DNA of 64,000 nucleotides from Mucilaginibacter mali (GCF_013283875.1 NZ_CP054139.1:496001-560000); one strand, 5' to 3'. Positions 17,787 through 26,296 are shown, counted from the stretch's first letter. Numbers and translations are program-made. The notes: generated by a model not told the origin, from the sequence alone.

Positions 17787-18983
17787 TTACTTGTCGGATG
17801 ATTTTTGTCCGCCAAAGTTAATCGATACCGAGAAGCGCAGGGTATTTGATAGCGGACTTTTTTGCTGATTGGCTGCCAGGTACGAAAAATCGATATTAAA
17901 TATATCGTATTTAAAGCCGGCGCCCATGGTTAGATATTGCCTGTCGCCTTTGGTGGGGTTCTCGTAAAAGTAACCTACACGCAGGGCAAATTGTTTATTG
18001 TAACGATACTCTAAGCCAGGTGAATAGCTGATCTCGCGCATTTCTTCGGCAAAGCCGCCCGGCGCATCGCTGAACGAACCGAAGATGCCGGCAGGTACCG
18101 AACGGTTATCGTCTGTACCGCTGATGATATTGCCGCTGTTATCGCGGATGGGTGGGGTAGGTACCAGCAGTTTGTTAACATCCATGGTTAGCGTAAAATC
18201 GTTGTACTCGTCGATAAACCAGGTATTGGCCACGCCCATTTTTAAATTGGTAGGCAAAAAGTATTTCACCCCGCCATCCGAATAGCTGATCTTGGTGCCG
18301 ATGTTTGAAATATTAACACCAAAGGCAAAAAGCGCGTCGTTACCAAATTGCTGGCCCGGCCTTTTGTAATACATAGAAACATCTGCAGCTACGGCATTGG
18401 CCGGTTTGGTTTGCTGGCTGCCGGTAAAAGCCCCGTTTGAAAGATTTGAGTGGATGTAACGACCGGTTAAGCCCAGCGATAGGTTTTCGCCAAAAGACCG
18501 GGCAAATGAAACATCGAATGAAAACTCGGAGGGGCGATATGTGCCCTGGTCGTTTTGATTAGCGTCAATTAACTGGATAGCCCCCAGGTTAAAATATCTT
18601 AACGACGCGCCGATGGCGTTACGGTCGTCAACCTTACGGGCAAAGCTTAAATAAGCCAGCGATACATCGGGCACCAAACGGCGCAGCCAGGGGCTGTATG
18701 ACAGGCCGAGGTTATTATCGCCATCGATAAAAGCCAGTTTAGCCGGGTTCCAGTAATTAGCATTTACATCGGGCGATAACGCCACGCCGGCATCGCCCAT
18801 AGCTCCCGAACGCGAATCGGGTGCTATACTTAGGAAAGGCACGCCGGTTACAATAGCGTTTGAACTGCTACCGTTGGTATTTGTACCGGTAGGCCCAACC
18901 ACCTGTGCCCGCAGGGTTAATGGCAGCATAACAGCTACAAATGAACCTGCCCTTAGAAAAAACGTGGAAAATATCTTCATCAT
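17787..18983 (-). CDS. porV: Type IX secretion outer-membrane protein PorV (LptO-like)
   Basis: PorV is the outer-membrane shuttle protein that carries T9SS substrates from the SprA translocon to the PorU attachment complex. The 398-residue sequence has a signal peptide (residues 1 to about 26). It continues with the typical N-terminal segment (VPFLSIAPDSRSGAMGDAGVALSPDVNANYWNPAKLAF), a FadL-like beta-barrel pattern with repeated aromatic/glycine strands, and the C-terminal strand NTLRFSVSINFGG. Length matches the family. It is first of a two-gene unit with ispF and divergent from gldJ. porU, which I recall lying beside porV in many members of the phylum, is not between them. Confidence 0.9.
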   Translation of the reverse strand: MMKIFSTFFLRAGSFVAVMLPLTLRAQVVGPTGTNTNGSSSNAIVTGVPFLSIAPDSRSGAMGDAGVALSPDVNANYWNPAKLAFIDGDNNLGLSYSPWLRRLVPDVSLAYLSFARKVDDRNAIGASLRYFNLGAIQLIDANQNDQGTYRPSEFSFDVSFARSFGENLSLGLTGRYIHSNLSNGAFTGSQQTKPANAVAADVSMYYKRPGQQFGNDALFAFGVNISNIGTKISYSDGGVKYFLPTNLKMGVANTWFIDEYNDFTLTMDVNKLLVPTPPIRDNSGNIISGTDDNRSVPAGIFGSFSDAPGGFAEEMREISYSPGLEYRYNKQFALRVGYFYENPTKGDRQYLTMGAGFKYDIFNIDFSYLAANQQKSPLSNTLRFSVSINFGGQKSSDK

Positions 18984-19168
18984 TAACCCGTATCAGTTTA
19001 ATCAATGCTAATGTATCGTATCTGCGAAAATAACGTATAAATATAAAATAACTTATTGCCAATCAAAATTATTCGGGACAGAATAACTTTAATCGGGAAT
19101 TTTCGTTTAACGGTAATTATTATAGTACCATTTTAAAATAAATGCCTATTTTAGAAGAGGTATTAAAT

Positions 19169-19182
19169 ATCAAATATTTGAT
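19169..19182. promoter_or_regulatory. Perfect 14-base palindrome upstream of gldJ
   Basis: ATCAAATATTTGAT is a perfect palindrome in the 229-base porV-gldJ divergent gap, immediately before a near-consensus promoter box TAAATTTA (19183-19190), 23 bases before the gldJ start. Its position in the promoter spacer is suitable for an operator. It could also be a chance A/T-rich palindrome. Confidence 0.35.
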
Positions 19183-19212
19183 TAAATTTACGCTCTGATT
19201 AATTGTAATTGC

Positions 19213-20922
19213 ATGAAAATGAATTTTAGCAGGTATGCTTTAGTGCTGTTGGGAGCCGGGACGTTGCTGGCAGGTTGTGCGCCAAAACCACAATCGCAAA
19301 CAACCGGTATGCGATATAATGATAAGTACAATGGCGGTTTCCAGGTGTTCCGGAAAACGCACCCTTCTCCGGGCCCGGGCCTGATCGCTATTGAGGGCGG
19401 TACCTTTGTGCAGGGTGGCAGTGCCGGCGAAGACGTTACCTTTGAATATAATAACGTGCGCAAGCGCAAATCTATCTCAACCTTTTATATGGATGAGACC
19501 GAAGTTTCTAATAACGACTGGCGCGAATATCTGTATTGGCTGCAAACCAATTTTCCCGACGATCGTGAACTTTACTATAATGCCATCCCCGATACCCTGG
19601 TTTGGAGAAGGCCATTATCATACAACGAACCTTATGTGGATAACTACCTGCGCGGCGCCGCTTTCCAGGATTACCCGGTGGTAGGCGTAAGCTGGGACCA
19701 GGTGCAGGATTATTGCGACTGGCGTACACAGCGCATGAACGAGAATATTTTGCGTACACAAGGCCAGTTAGTAACCTGGAAAGACCGTGCTAAGAATGCA
19801 AACCCTGCAACTGCACAAAACCCGGCCGACCCTAACGCGCCTGCTGCTGCAACGCCTGCTGCCGGTGCGGTAGACCCTAAAAAGCAACCGTTTAATACCG
19901 AAATATATTTGAACGGGCAGTACAAAGGCCCTGGCATTGATGGTAAACGCATGCCTAACGACCTGAACCCGCGTAATGATACATCGGCCACCGGCAAAGG
20001 TAAAGTAAAACGCCCTGTACGTAAAGAAGATGGTATACTGCGTGCCGGTTACCGCCTGCCAACCGAAGCCGAGTGGGAATATGCAGCTTTAGGCCTTGCA
20101 GGCAATACTCAGCTGGAAAACATTACCGAAGGGAAAGTATATCCATGGAATGGCATGGGTGTTCGTTCGCCAAAATCAAAAACACGTGGGTTGATATTAG
20201 CCAACTTTAAACGAACCAGTGGTGATAACGCCGGTGTGGGCGGCTACCTGAATGATAAGGCCGATATTACCGCGCCTGTACGTTCGTACGAGCCGAATGA
20301 CTTTGGTTTATACAACATGGCCGGCAACGTAAACGAATGGACCAACGATACTTATCGCCAAACATCGTTTGAGGAAACCGACGACTTTAACCCATATCGT
20401 GGCAACCAGTTTACTAACAAGCAATATGCTGATGCTGCCAAAGGTGTTTATGCAAAAGATAAATATGGCCGCCCGATAAAAGTACCTGCAACCGGTTACA
20501 AAAAACAAACCTGGGCCGAAATGGTTGCCCAGCAACAAGGCAATACCAAGCCTACCGGTCCGGCTAATGCAAACGCTGCGGTAAATCCGGGCACTACGGG
20601 TGTTTCAAATCCTAAAAGTTCAATTGCCGGTAAAGCTTATACTCCGGATGTGCGTGGTTATAACGATACTGTAAACACCACTTTATATGGTGTAACTACC
20701 CTGATCAGTGATAAATCGAAAGTATATAAAGGCGGTTCGTGGAACGACAGGGCATTTTGGTTAAACCCGGCTACCCGCCGTGCTATGGATGAGGATGAAG
20801 CCAGCGCTGAAATTGGTTTCCGTTGCGCCATGAACTACGATGGCCCGCCCGAAATTAACCCGAATGGCAAGCCAGAGTTTAGCGTTAAAAAACCAAAGAC
20901 CTTTAATGCTAAGAAAAGATAA
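19213..20922 (+). CDS. gldJ: Gliding motility/T9SS lipoprotein GldJ (SUMF1-like)
   Basis: GldJ is an outer-membrane lipoprotein needed for type IX secretion and, in gliding species, for motility; it stabilises GldK-type components. A lipoprotein signal peptide with lipobox LLAGC places the modified cysteine at residue 22. The rest is a formylglycine-generating-enzyme-like (SUMF1/FGE) domain. Recognisable blocks are EGGTFVQGG, FYMDETEVSNNDWREYL, YPVVGVSWDQVQDYCDWR, YRLPTEAEWEYAALG, YNMAGNVNEWTNDTYR and YKGGSWNDRAFWLNPATRR. Two Ala/Pro/Asn-rich insertions (about residues 190-215 and 435-465) interrupt the domain. Divergent from porV and followed by a strong terminator. Confidence 0.93.
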   Translation: MKMNFSRYALVLLGAGTLLAGCAPKPQSQTTGMRYNDKYNGGFQVFRKTHPSPGPGLIAIEGGTFVQGGSAGEDVTFEYNNVRKRKSISTFYMDETEVSNNDWREYLYWLQTNFPDDRELYYNAIPDTLVWRRPLSYNEPYVDNYLRGAAFQDYPVVGVSWDQVQDYCDWRTQRMNENILRTQGQLVTWKDRAKNANPATAQNPADPNAPAAATPAAGAVDPKKQPFNTEIYLNGQYKGPGIDGKRMPNDLNPRNDTSATGKGKVKRPVRKEDGILRAGYRLPTEAEWEYAALGLAGNTQLENITEGKVYPWNGMGVRSPKSKTRGLILANFKRTSGDNAGVGGYLNDKADITAPVRSYEPNDFGLYNMAGNVNEWTNDTYRQTSFEETDDFNPYRGNQFTNKQYADAAKGVYAKDKYGRPIKVPATGYKKQTWAEMVAQQQGNTKPTGPANANAAVNPGTTGVSNPKSSIAGKAYTPDVRGYNDTVNTTLYGVTTLISDKSKVYKGGSWNDRAFWLNPATRRAMDEDEASAEIGFRCAMNYDGPPEINPNGKPEFSVKKPKTFNAKKR

Positions 20923-20943
20923 TGTTTTTATAACCCTGTTGTT

Positions 20944-20988
20944 ATAAACGAATAAAGCCCCGGCAAATCCGGGGCTTTATTCGTTTAT
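20944..20988. terminator. Strong bidirectional terminator after gldJ
   Basis: A perfect 20-base inverted repeat (20944-20963 and 20969-20988) with a 5-base loop CAAAT and core AAAGCCCCGG/CCGGGGCTTT. A/T-rich outer stems give a T-run on either strand. It lies between convergent gldJ and the reverse-strand peptidase gene, so it can serve both. Confidence 0.92.
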
Positions 20989-21010
20989 GAGAAGTTATGG
21001 ACGTTTTGTT

Positions 21011-21679
21011 TTAGCTTAAGGATGGATTAGCCACGTAAGCTGCCCAAAGCTCATCAAGTGTCTTACCGGTTTGGCTGGTCCATACAGCATCAGTATAAGT
21101 ATGGTCGCGCATTTCTTTATCCAGTTCTTTTACTATGCCCTTTTTTACTTTTGTTTCTATCCAAAGTAAAAAGCGCGCGGTAATGCGGTAGCTGTTGGTA
21201 TAGTTTTGTCCGGCTTTATATTCGCCTAAGCTCCATTTCGCAGCCGGATTGTTTACGCCAAACTGGTTGCGGGCGTAATCGGCAATACCTTCAGTAAGCC
21301 AGCCCGGGCCAACGCTGTTGCCATAATTTTGAACGATGTGCATCACTTCGTGCGTAATTACATCAATATCTTCAGGGTGCTGGTGCATCCATTTAGGGCT
21401 GATGCGTACATGGGCATTGCCGGTAGCGGCTACGCCTTTGTAGGCAGTGTCGATTTTCATGTAAACAATCTTCTCGGTATTTTTATTATACTCCTTCGAA
21501 AGTTTAGGATATACTTCAAAAAAGGTTTTGATCATGCGCTCCTGCAAAGCGCTGTCTAAGGTAGCATCGGTATTGGTGAAGTTAAGCGTGTAGCCTTTTT
21601 GCTTATACGTTTTTTCAACCTGTGCAGAGGCAGATACCGCTAGTAAAGCGGCGGCCGATAATAGTGTCAGTTTTTTCAT
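21011..21679 (-). CDS. Secreted basic secretory protein family metallopeptidase
   Basis: The 222-residue product has a signal peptide (residues 1-20, ending ASAQ). It then matches the basic secretory protein (BSP) family, named after plant pathogenesis-related proteins. The zinc motif HEVMH is followed by IVQNYGNSVGPGWLTEGIADYAR, with the downstream glutamate and tyrosine typical of these gluzincin-like enzymes. In bacteria such proteins are presumed extracellular or periplasmic peptidases, with unknown substrates. It converges on gldJ with a shared terminator. A TACATTTG promoter box lies only seven bases before the ATG. Confidence 0.88.
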   Translation of the reverse strand: MKKLTLLSAAALLAVSASAQVEKTYKQKGYTLNFTNTDATLDSALQERMIKTFFEVYPKLSKEYNKNTEKIVYMKIDTAYKGVAATGNAHVRISPKWMHQHPEDIDVITHEVMHIVQNYGNSVGPGWLTEGIADYARNQFGVNNPAAKWSLGEYKAGQNYTNSYRITARFLLWIETKVKKGIVKELDKEMRDHTYTDAVWTSQTGKTLDELWAAYVANPSLS

Positions 21680-21686
21680 AGCAATG

Positions 21687-21694
21687 CAAATGTA
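21687..21694 (-). promoter_or_regulatory. Promoter -7 box (TACATTTG) for the BSP-type peptidase gene
   Basis: On the reverse strand TACATTTG exactly matches TAnnTTTG and ends seven bases before the ATG at 21679. If used, the transcript would have almost no 5' leader. No clear upstream TTTG box at standard spacing was found. Confidence 0.4.
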
Positions 21695-21748
21695 AGTTTT
21701 AGCAAAACATTTTTATGGTTGTAACGGAGGAGATACAACAATGCGGTA

Positions 21749-22489
21749 TTAAGAAATAGCTTTCAATTCGGTACGCGCTTTAGTACACCATGGGCGTGCA
21801 CCTTTACGTTCGATGGCGCTTAGGTGGGCTTCCTCTTCAAGCATGGTGGTGAATACCTTTTCAGCATCGGCATCGCGCCCGTTCCTGCGCAAAAAAACAC
21901 CATAATGGTAGCGCTGTTCGTAATACGAATAGCGGCCCTGCATGGCTTTGAATTCGGCTTCGGCTTTATCAATTTGCCCGGCACTCTCCAACGACATGGC
22001 ATAAAACAAATGCGCCTGCGACCGTATAAATTGCGGCTGCTTATATATTTTCGAGGCTATTTTAATCGCATCGGCATACCGGCCTGATTGATAATAGGCA
22101 ATAATAAGTTGGGCTATTACATGTTCGTTTTCTGCAAAGGCTCCGGTAAGGCTGCTTTCATAAAGTTCAATGGCCTTATCGATTTGACTTGCTTGCATAT
22201 AGGCATCGGCCAGTAGCACACGGTTATTAAAAGTATCGGTAAAACGCAGGTTTTCTTCCAGTTTTTTGATCTTGCCGCCGGGGTTAACCACCGCGCCAAC
22301 ATCAATACGCGGCGCCCGCATCCGGCTTGAGGGTAATATCTCCATAAAAATATACACCAGGCTACCCACTACAGGTAAAAAAACAATAAGCCATATCCAA
22401 CCCTGTCTGCCCCTTTTTATACAGTGGATAACGCATATGATCTGCAGCGCGATGGTGAGATAATAGGGGTAATGGCCTGAAAAAAACAT
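21749..22489 (-). CDS. TPR membrane protein with PLDc_N-like anchor
   Basis: A 246-residue protein. The first about 55 residues form two transmembrane helices with the pattern HCIKRGRQGWIWLIVFLPVVGSLVYIFMEILP. This resembles the PLDc_N (phospholipase D nuclease N-terminal) membrane hairpin. The remainder is a cytoplasmic tetratricopeptide array of about four repeats (for example DAYMQASQIDKAIELYESSL and LFYAMSLESAGQIDKAEAEF). Such proteins usually act as scaffolds. No catalytic motif is visible. It is transcribed as a single gene, with its 3' end facing the peptidase gene in the same orientation after 69 bases. Confidence 0.75.
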   Translation of the reverse strand: MFFSGHYPYYLTIALQIICVIHCIKRGRQGWIWLIVFLPVVGSLVYIFMEILPSSRMRAPRIDVGAVVNPGGKIKKLEENLRFTDTFNNRVLLADAYMQASQIDKAIELYESSLTGAFAENEHVIAQLIIAYYQSGRYADAIKIASKIYKQPQFIRSQAHLFYAMSLESAGQIDKAEAEFKAMQGRYSYYEQRYHYGVFLRRNGRDADAEKVFTTMLEEEAHLSAIERKGARPWCTKARTELKAIS

Positions 22490-22637
22490 GTGTTTAGTTA
22501 GGGTTATTAGCGGATGATATTTTTATATCAAAAATAAAAACATTCTGCATTTCATCAAGCGTTGGCATAATTAAACCAACGATAATATTAATTGTCCCAG
22601 TTAACATTGGCTTCACATACACTTCATGAAAAAGCCT

Positions 22638-22645
22638 TATTTTTG
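22638..22645 (+). promoter_or_regulatory. Promoter -7 box (TATTTTTG) for the M20 hydrolase gene
   Basis: TATTTTTG matches TAnnTTTG exactly and lies 22 bases before the ATG at 22668. A TTGG sits further upstream at 22607-22610. The box lies inside the alternative longer reading frame, which supports the downstream start. Confidence 0.55.
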
Positions 22646-22667
22646 TAACCTGTGTTTTATAGTGCAT

Positions 22668-23735
22668 ATGACCGATATTAATCAACTCCACCAACAAGCC
22701 ATTAGCCTGCTGCAACAACTTATCCGCATACCTTCGTTTAGTAAAGAGGAAGATAAAACGGCTGATGTGATCGAACAATTTCTTCAGCAACAGGGTGTTA
22801 GTACCCATCGTAAGCTAAATAATATATGGGCATGGAACAAACATTTCGACGCGGCTAAGCCTACCATCCTGCTTAACTCGCACCACGATACGGTGAAACC
22901 CAATTCGGGCTATACCCGCGATCCGTATGATGCTGCCATTGAAGATGGTAAACTATTTGGATTGGGGAGCAACGATGCCGGCGGGTGCCTGGTGTCGCTT
23001 ATCATGACCTTTCTGCATTTTTACAACCAGGAAAATTTAAGTTATAACCTGTGCCTGGCCACCACGGCCGAAGAAGAGATCTCGGGCGTAAATGGCCTGG
23101 AGCTGATCATTCCTGATCTGGGCGAACTTAGCTTTGGTATAGTGGGCGAACCAACCCAAATGCACCTGGCCATAGCCGAGCGCGGCCTGATGGTACTGGA
23201 TTGCACCGCGCACGGCAAAGCAGGCCATGCCGCCCGCGAAGAGGGCGAGAACGCCATATATAAAGCATTAAGCGATATCGAGTGGTTCCGCAACTATAAA
23301 TTCCCGAAAGAATCGGAAGTGTTCGGGCCGATAAAAATGTCGGTAACTATTATTAACGCGGGTTCGCAACATAACGTGGTGCCGGCAAGCTGCGTATTTA
23401 CGGTTGACGTGCGCGTAACCGATGCTTACCGTAATGAGGAAGTGCTGGAGATCATCCGCCAGCATGTGGTTAGTGATGTTAAGCCGCGCTCTATTCGCTT
23501 AAAGCCATCGTCAATAGATAAAAACCACCCTATTGTACAGGCGGGTATTAAATTGGGCCGCACCACTTACGGTTCGCCTACCACGTCCGATCAATCTCTG
23601 CTGGATATCCCTTCGCTAAAAGTAGGCCCCGGTGATTCTGCCCGTTCGCATACGGCCGATGAATTTGTTTATGTAGATGAAATTCGGGAGGGGATAGATC
23701 TGTATATCAAAATGCTGTCTTCGGTGATTAGTTGA
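22668..23735 (+). CDS. M20 family metallo-hydrolase (ArgE-like acylornithine deacetylase)
   Basis: Zinc-dependent amidohydrolase of the M20 family. In Bacteroidota the close members are acetyl- or succinylornithine deacetylases of arginine biosynthesis. Metal-site motifs are LLNSHHDTVKP (His and the following Asp), GLGSNDAGGCLVSL (bridging Asp), ATTAEEEISGVNG (catalytic and binding glutamates), GEPTQMHLAIAERG and a C-terminal HTADEFVYVDE. The dimerisation domain spans roughly residues 170-280. I chose the ATG at 22668 (MTDINQLHQQA). An in-frame ATG at 22626 would add 14 unfamiliar residues and start upstream of the promoter box. No other arginine genes are in the window, so the substrate is inferred. 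Confidence 0.85.
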   Translation: MTDINQLHQQAISLLQQLIRIPSFSKEEDKTADVIEQFLQQQGVSTHRKLNNIWAWNKHFDAAKPTILLNSHHDTVKPNSGYTRDPYDAAIEDGKLFGLGSNDAGGCLVSLIMTFLHFYNQENLSYNLCLATTAEEEISGVNGLELIIPDLGELSFGIVGEPTQMHLAIAERGLMVLDCTAHGKAGHAAREEGENAIYKALSDIEWFRNYKFPKESEVFGPIKMSVTIINAGSQHNVVPASCVFTVDVRVTDAYRNEEVLEIIRQHVVSDVKPRSIRLKPSSIDKNHPIVQAGIKLGRTTYGSPTTSDQSLLDIPSLKVGPGDSARSHTADEFVYVDEIREGIDLYIKMLSSVIS

Positions 23736-23803
23736 TCGGAGATTAGAGATTAGTTACAACAGAAGCTCTGATCTTTGATTAACTAATCTCTAACCTTTAA
23801 TCT
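23734..23803. repeat. Inverted repeat between convergent genes (family I)
   Basis: GATTAGAGATTAGTT on the left faces AACTAATCTCTAACCTTTAATC on the right, with an unpaired middle. The element starts at the stop of the M20 hydrolase and ends 18 bases before the RES gene stop. It could act as a bidirectional terminator. The short repeating word (AGATTAG) resembles the style of families F and G. Confidence 0.65.
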
Positions 23804-23820
23804 ATGAACTCTAGTCCCTA

Positions 23821-24270
23821 TCAAAGCAACCGCTCATCAAACGTAAAAGGTTCGGTTTCTAAAACCTTCACTTCGCTTATGCGGGCATGCAGGGGATTTA
23901 TTAAATAATTAAACTCCTGTTTAACAATGGCCGACGGTACCTTTAATAAAAGGTGCTCATTTTGTTTCAAAAAGAAATCGCCTGTGCGTTTTAATATCTC
24001 GGGCTCGGGATAAACATTCCAGTTAGGAGGGAACAGGCTCATATCGGCCTCAAAAATATCTTCAGGCGCATCAATAGTGGTGATGCAAAAATCATCGGGG
24101 ATTATAGCGGTAGGTAAATGGACTAATGCCTCGAGCGTAGCCAATGCCCGCGATGAGGCTGTGTAAACCATTGCCCTGCCAATGTTGTTCCAGCGGCCAC
24201 CATACAGCCTGGCGCCGGTACCGCTCAGGTCTTTGGCATAAGTGCAACGGGTGATGCGGTATAATAACAT
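23821..24270 (-). CDS. RES domain toxin (NAD-degrading type)
   Basis: RES-domain toxins of Xre-RES systems degrade or modify NAD+ and stop growth when free of antitoxin. The 149-residue protein shows the RES signature elements: MLLYRITRCTYAKDLSGTGA with the conserved arginine, GGRWNNIGRAMVYTASSRALATLEALVH (active-site Arg, Tyr and Glu), and a C-terminal LINPLHARISEV. It starts two bases after the Xre antitoxin stop, as usual for this module, where the antitoxin gene comes first. Length and organisation are typical. Activity is inferred from family, not shown. Confidence 0.92.
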   Translation of the reverse strand: MLLYRITRCTYAKDLSGTGARLYGGRWNNIGRAMVYTASSRALATLEALVHLPTAIIPDDFCITTIDAPEDIFEADMSLFPPNWNVYPEPEILKRTGDFFLKQNEHLLLKVPSAIVKQEFNYLINPLHARISEVKVLETEPFTFDERLL

Positions 24271-24272
24271 GC

Positions 24273-24767
24273 TTACGCGAAAATACCGTGCTCGATACGG
24301 CCAAGTTCTTTCAGCACCATATCAAAACCAACAGAAGTATCCAGCAGGGAAATAGGCGTTTCGTTACGGAAAACGTGCCCCGGCGTTTTCATCCAGCGCT
24401 GAAATTTATCCATCGAACCAAAAACCTCCTGGCCGCGCGAATAAAGCCTGGCCAGTTCGATAGCCTTTTCGGCGTACTCGGTTTTAACGATGGCGTTGTC
24501 ATCATAACGCTGCAGGGTGCGTTCGGAAATGTGCATAATATCGGCCAGTTCCTGCAGGGTAATAGCTATTTTTTTAGCCAGCGATGTTAATACCTTTTTA
24601 GGCAATCCTTCGCGGGTAAGTTTCAGGATATCAAAATCGGTACTAAAGCGGGCTGGTTTAACCCCGCTTAGCAGGTTGTAAAATGAGTTATCGGCGCCTG
24701 CGGCTATGTATGCTACCATAGGCTCGCTAACTTCATTTGAGGCGATATGTTTTCTTTTTTCAGACAT
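24273..24767 (-). CDS. Xre/MbcA/ParS-type antitoxin (DUF2384)
   Basis: Partner antitoxin of the RES toxin. The 164-residue protein has a helical N-terminal Xre-like DNA-binding region. Its stretch LTREGLPKKVLTSLAKKIAITLQELADIMHISERTLQRYD (about residues 50-90) contains a helix-turn-helix. A C-terminal MbcA/ParS toxin-binding domain (DUF2384; AIELARLYSRGQEVFGSMDKFQRWMKTPGHVFRNETPISLLDTSVGFDMV) follows. Such antitoxins usually repress their own promoter. A consensus promoter ends only five bases upstream of the ATG. The unit is separated from the upstream aminopeptidase gene by a strong terminator. Confidence 0.92.
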   Translation of the reverse strand: MSEKRKHIASNEVSEPMVAYIAAGADNSFYNLLSGVKPARFSTDFDILKLTREGLPKKVLTSLAKKIAITLQELADIMHISERTLQRYDDNAIVKTEYAEKAIELARLYSRGQEVFGSMDKFQRWMKTPGHVFRNETPISLLDTSVGFDMVLKELGRIEHGIFA

Positions 24768-24772
24768 TAATC

Positions 24773-24804
24773 CAAAAATAAATACTTTTTGTCTGATTCA
24801 CAAA
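24773..24804 (-). promoter_or_regulatory. Promoter of the Xre-RES operon
   Basis: Reverse strand: TTTG at 24804-24801, a 20-base spacer, then TATTTTTG at 24780-24773. This fits the Bacteroidota -33/-7 pattern well. The -7 box ends five bases before the antitoxin ATG, so the mRNA should be leaderless or nearly so. Confidence 0.6.
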
Positions 24805-24815
24805 TAAATTATCAC

Positions 24816-24852
24816 CCAAAAAAGCCGAAGTTTTTCACTTCGGCTTTTTTGG
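24816..24852. terminator. Rho-independent terminator after the aminopeptidase gene
   Basis: A perfect 15-base stem (24816-24830 and 24838-24852; core AAAAAAGCCGAAG) with a 7-base loop. On the reverse strand the stem is followed by A/T-rich sequence and lies just after the M24 peptidase stop at 24857. On the forward strand it ends in a T-run. Confidence 0.88.
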
Positions 24853-24856
24853 TTTT

Positions 24857-26146
24857 TTATGAATTCATGATTTCCTCTATCTCCGCGGCTTCTATTGGGA
24901 TGTCGCCCATCAGATCGATATTTCCATCGTTAGTGATCAGAATATTGTTTTCCAGGCGGATCCCCAAACCTTCTTCTGGTATATAAATGCCCGGCTCGCA
25001 GGTTAGGATGTTCCCGGCTGCAAATGGCGTATAGCGGCCGGCAAAATCGTGCACATCAATGCCCAGGTGGTGCGATGTACCGTGCATAAAGTACTTTTTA
25101 TAAGCCGGCATTTTAGGGTCCTGCTTTTCTACATCGTGTTTGGTAAGTAAACCAAGGCCAATCAATTCGCTGGTCATTAGTTTGCCCACTTCGTCATGAT
25201 AATCATTCCATACGGTGCCGGCCACCAGCATTTTTGTAGCGCCGCGCATTACCCGCAACACAGCATCGTACACATCGCGCTGGCGCTTGGTATAGCGGCC
25301 ATTAACCGGTACCGATCTGGTCATATCGGCATTATAGTTAGCATATTCGGCGGCGTAATCCATTAATATCACATCGCCATCCTTGCAAACCTGGTTGTTA
25401 TCTATATAATGTAGTACAATGGCGTTAGGCCCCGAAGCAATGATGGGATTATAGGCATGGCCGGTGGCGCGCTGACGAATAAACTCGTGGATGATCTCTG
25501 CCTCAATTTCATATTCGGCCACGCCGGGTTTTATAAATTTCAGTATCCGTAAAAACGAATCGCGGGTAATACTGCATGCTTTTTTGGTCAGTTCGACCTC
25601 AATAGCAGATTTTACCGCGCGCAGATCGCGCATAATGGGGGCCGAGCGTTCATAATGATGTAAAGGATATTTAGTACGCAGATCATTCAGGAAACGCAGG
25701 TCGCGATAAGGCACAGTGTGCGAATACCTGTCGTTTTCGTTTGTATTAATATACACCGTATCGGCATAATGTATAATGCTGTGTAATATATTATCAAAGT
25801 CCTGCAGCCAGTATACGGCCTCTATGCCCGACGCTGCCCTTGCTTCCTCTTTGGTGTATTTGTGTCCTTCCCATACTGCAATGTGTTCGTTGGTTTGTCT
25901 TAAAAAAAGTACTTCTTTGTATAACGGATTAGGACAATCAGGAAATAAAAGCAGGATGCTTTGCTCCTGATCTATACCCGAGAGGTAAAAAAAATCGGCG
26001 TTTTGTTTAAAAATAAAGTTCTGATCGCCACTTCTTACAAATTCATCATTGGCGTTAAAAATGGCCATAGAATGGGCTTTTAGTCGCGAAACGAAACTTT
26101 TTCTATTCAAAGTAAATAAATCATTACTAATAGGTAGGTATTTCAT
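24857..26146 (-). CDS. Xaa-Pro aminopeptidase (M24B, aminopeptidase P)
   Basis: Metallopeptidase that removes an N-terminal residue preceding proline. Residues 1 to about 140 form the AMP_N domain, including the block FVRSGDQNFIFKQNADFFYLSG. The rest is the pita-bread catalytic domain. Dinuclear metal ligands are in LMDYAAEYANYNADMTRSVPV (two Asp), HGTSHHLGIDVHD (His), and CEPGIYIPEEGLGIRLENNILIT (two Glu). I chose the ATG at 26146 (MKYLPISNDLFT, 429 residues). The frame stays open 32 codons further upstream, but that extension (KHRSNFFIITRQRNTKIVCC) has no family character and runs towards the ompA promoter region. A terminator follows. Confidence 0.9.
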   Translation of the reverse strand: MKYLPISNDLFTLNRKSFVSRLKAHSMAIFNANDEFVRSGDQNFIFKQNADFFYLSGIDQEQSILLLFPDCPNPLYKEVLFLRQTNEHIAVWEGHKYTKEEARAASGIEAVYWLQDFDNILHSIIHYADTVYINTNENDRYSHTVPYRDLRFLNDLRTKYPLHHYERSAPIMRDLRAVKSAIEVELTKKACSITRDSFLRILKFIKPGVAEYEIEAEIIHEFIRQRATGHAYNPIIASGPNAIVLHYIDNNQVCKDGDVILMDYAAEYANYNADMTRSVPVNGRYTKRQRDVYDAVLRVMRGATKMLVAGTVWNDYHDEVGKLMTSELIGLGLLTKHDVEKQDPKMPAYKKYFMHGTSHHLGIDVHDFAGRYTPFAAGNILTCEPGIYIPEEGLGIRLENNILITNDGNIDLMGDIPIEAAEIEEIMNS

Positions 26147-26224
26147 GATTATGAGGTATTTTAATTTACAGCAAACAATTTTTGTATTTCTTTGTCGAGT
26201 AATTATGAAAAAATTGGAACGGTG

Positions 26225-26260
26225 TTTGGTAATGAATTTCAAACATAATTACTAATTTTG
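26225..26260 (+). promoter_or_regulatory. Promoter of the OmpA-family porin gene
   Basis: TTTG at 26225-26228 and TAATTTTG at 26253-26260 (exact TAnnTTTG), spaced by 24 bases. The -7 box ends 36 bases before the ATG at 26297, leaving an A/T-rich leader of about 30 bases, typical of strongly expressed Bacteroidota genes. Confidence 0.6.
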
Positions 26261-26296
26261 GAAAAAATCACAATTAATTGTTTAATCTTAAAAACT

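Noticed and set aside
22626..22667. Upstream ATG extending the M20 hydrolase by 14 residues
   Set aside because: The added residues are unlike the family and the consensus promoter box lies inside this stretch, so the transcript would not contain the ATG.
26147..26242. 32-codon upstream extension of the M24 aminopeptidase frame
   Set aside because: The family domain starts at MKYLPISNDLF; the extension has no family character and runs into the region of the divergent ompA-type promoter.
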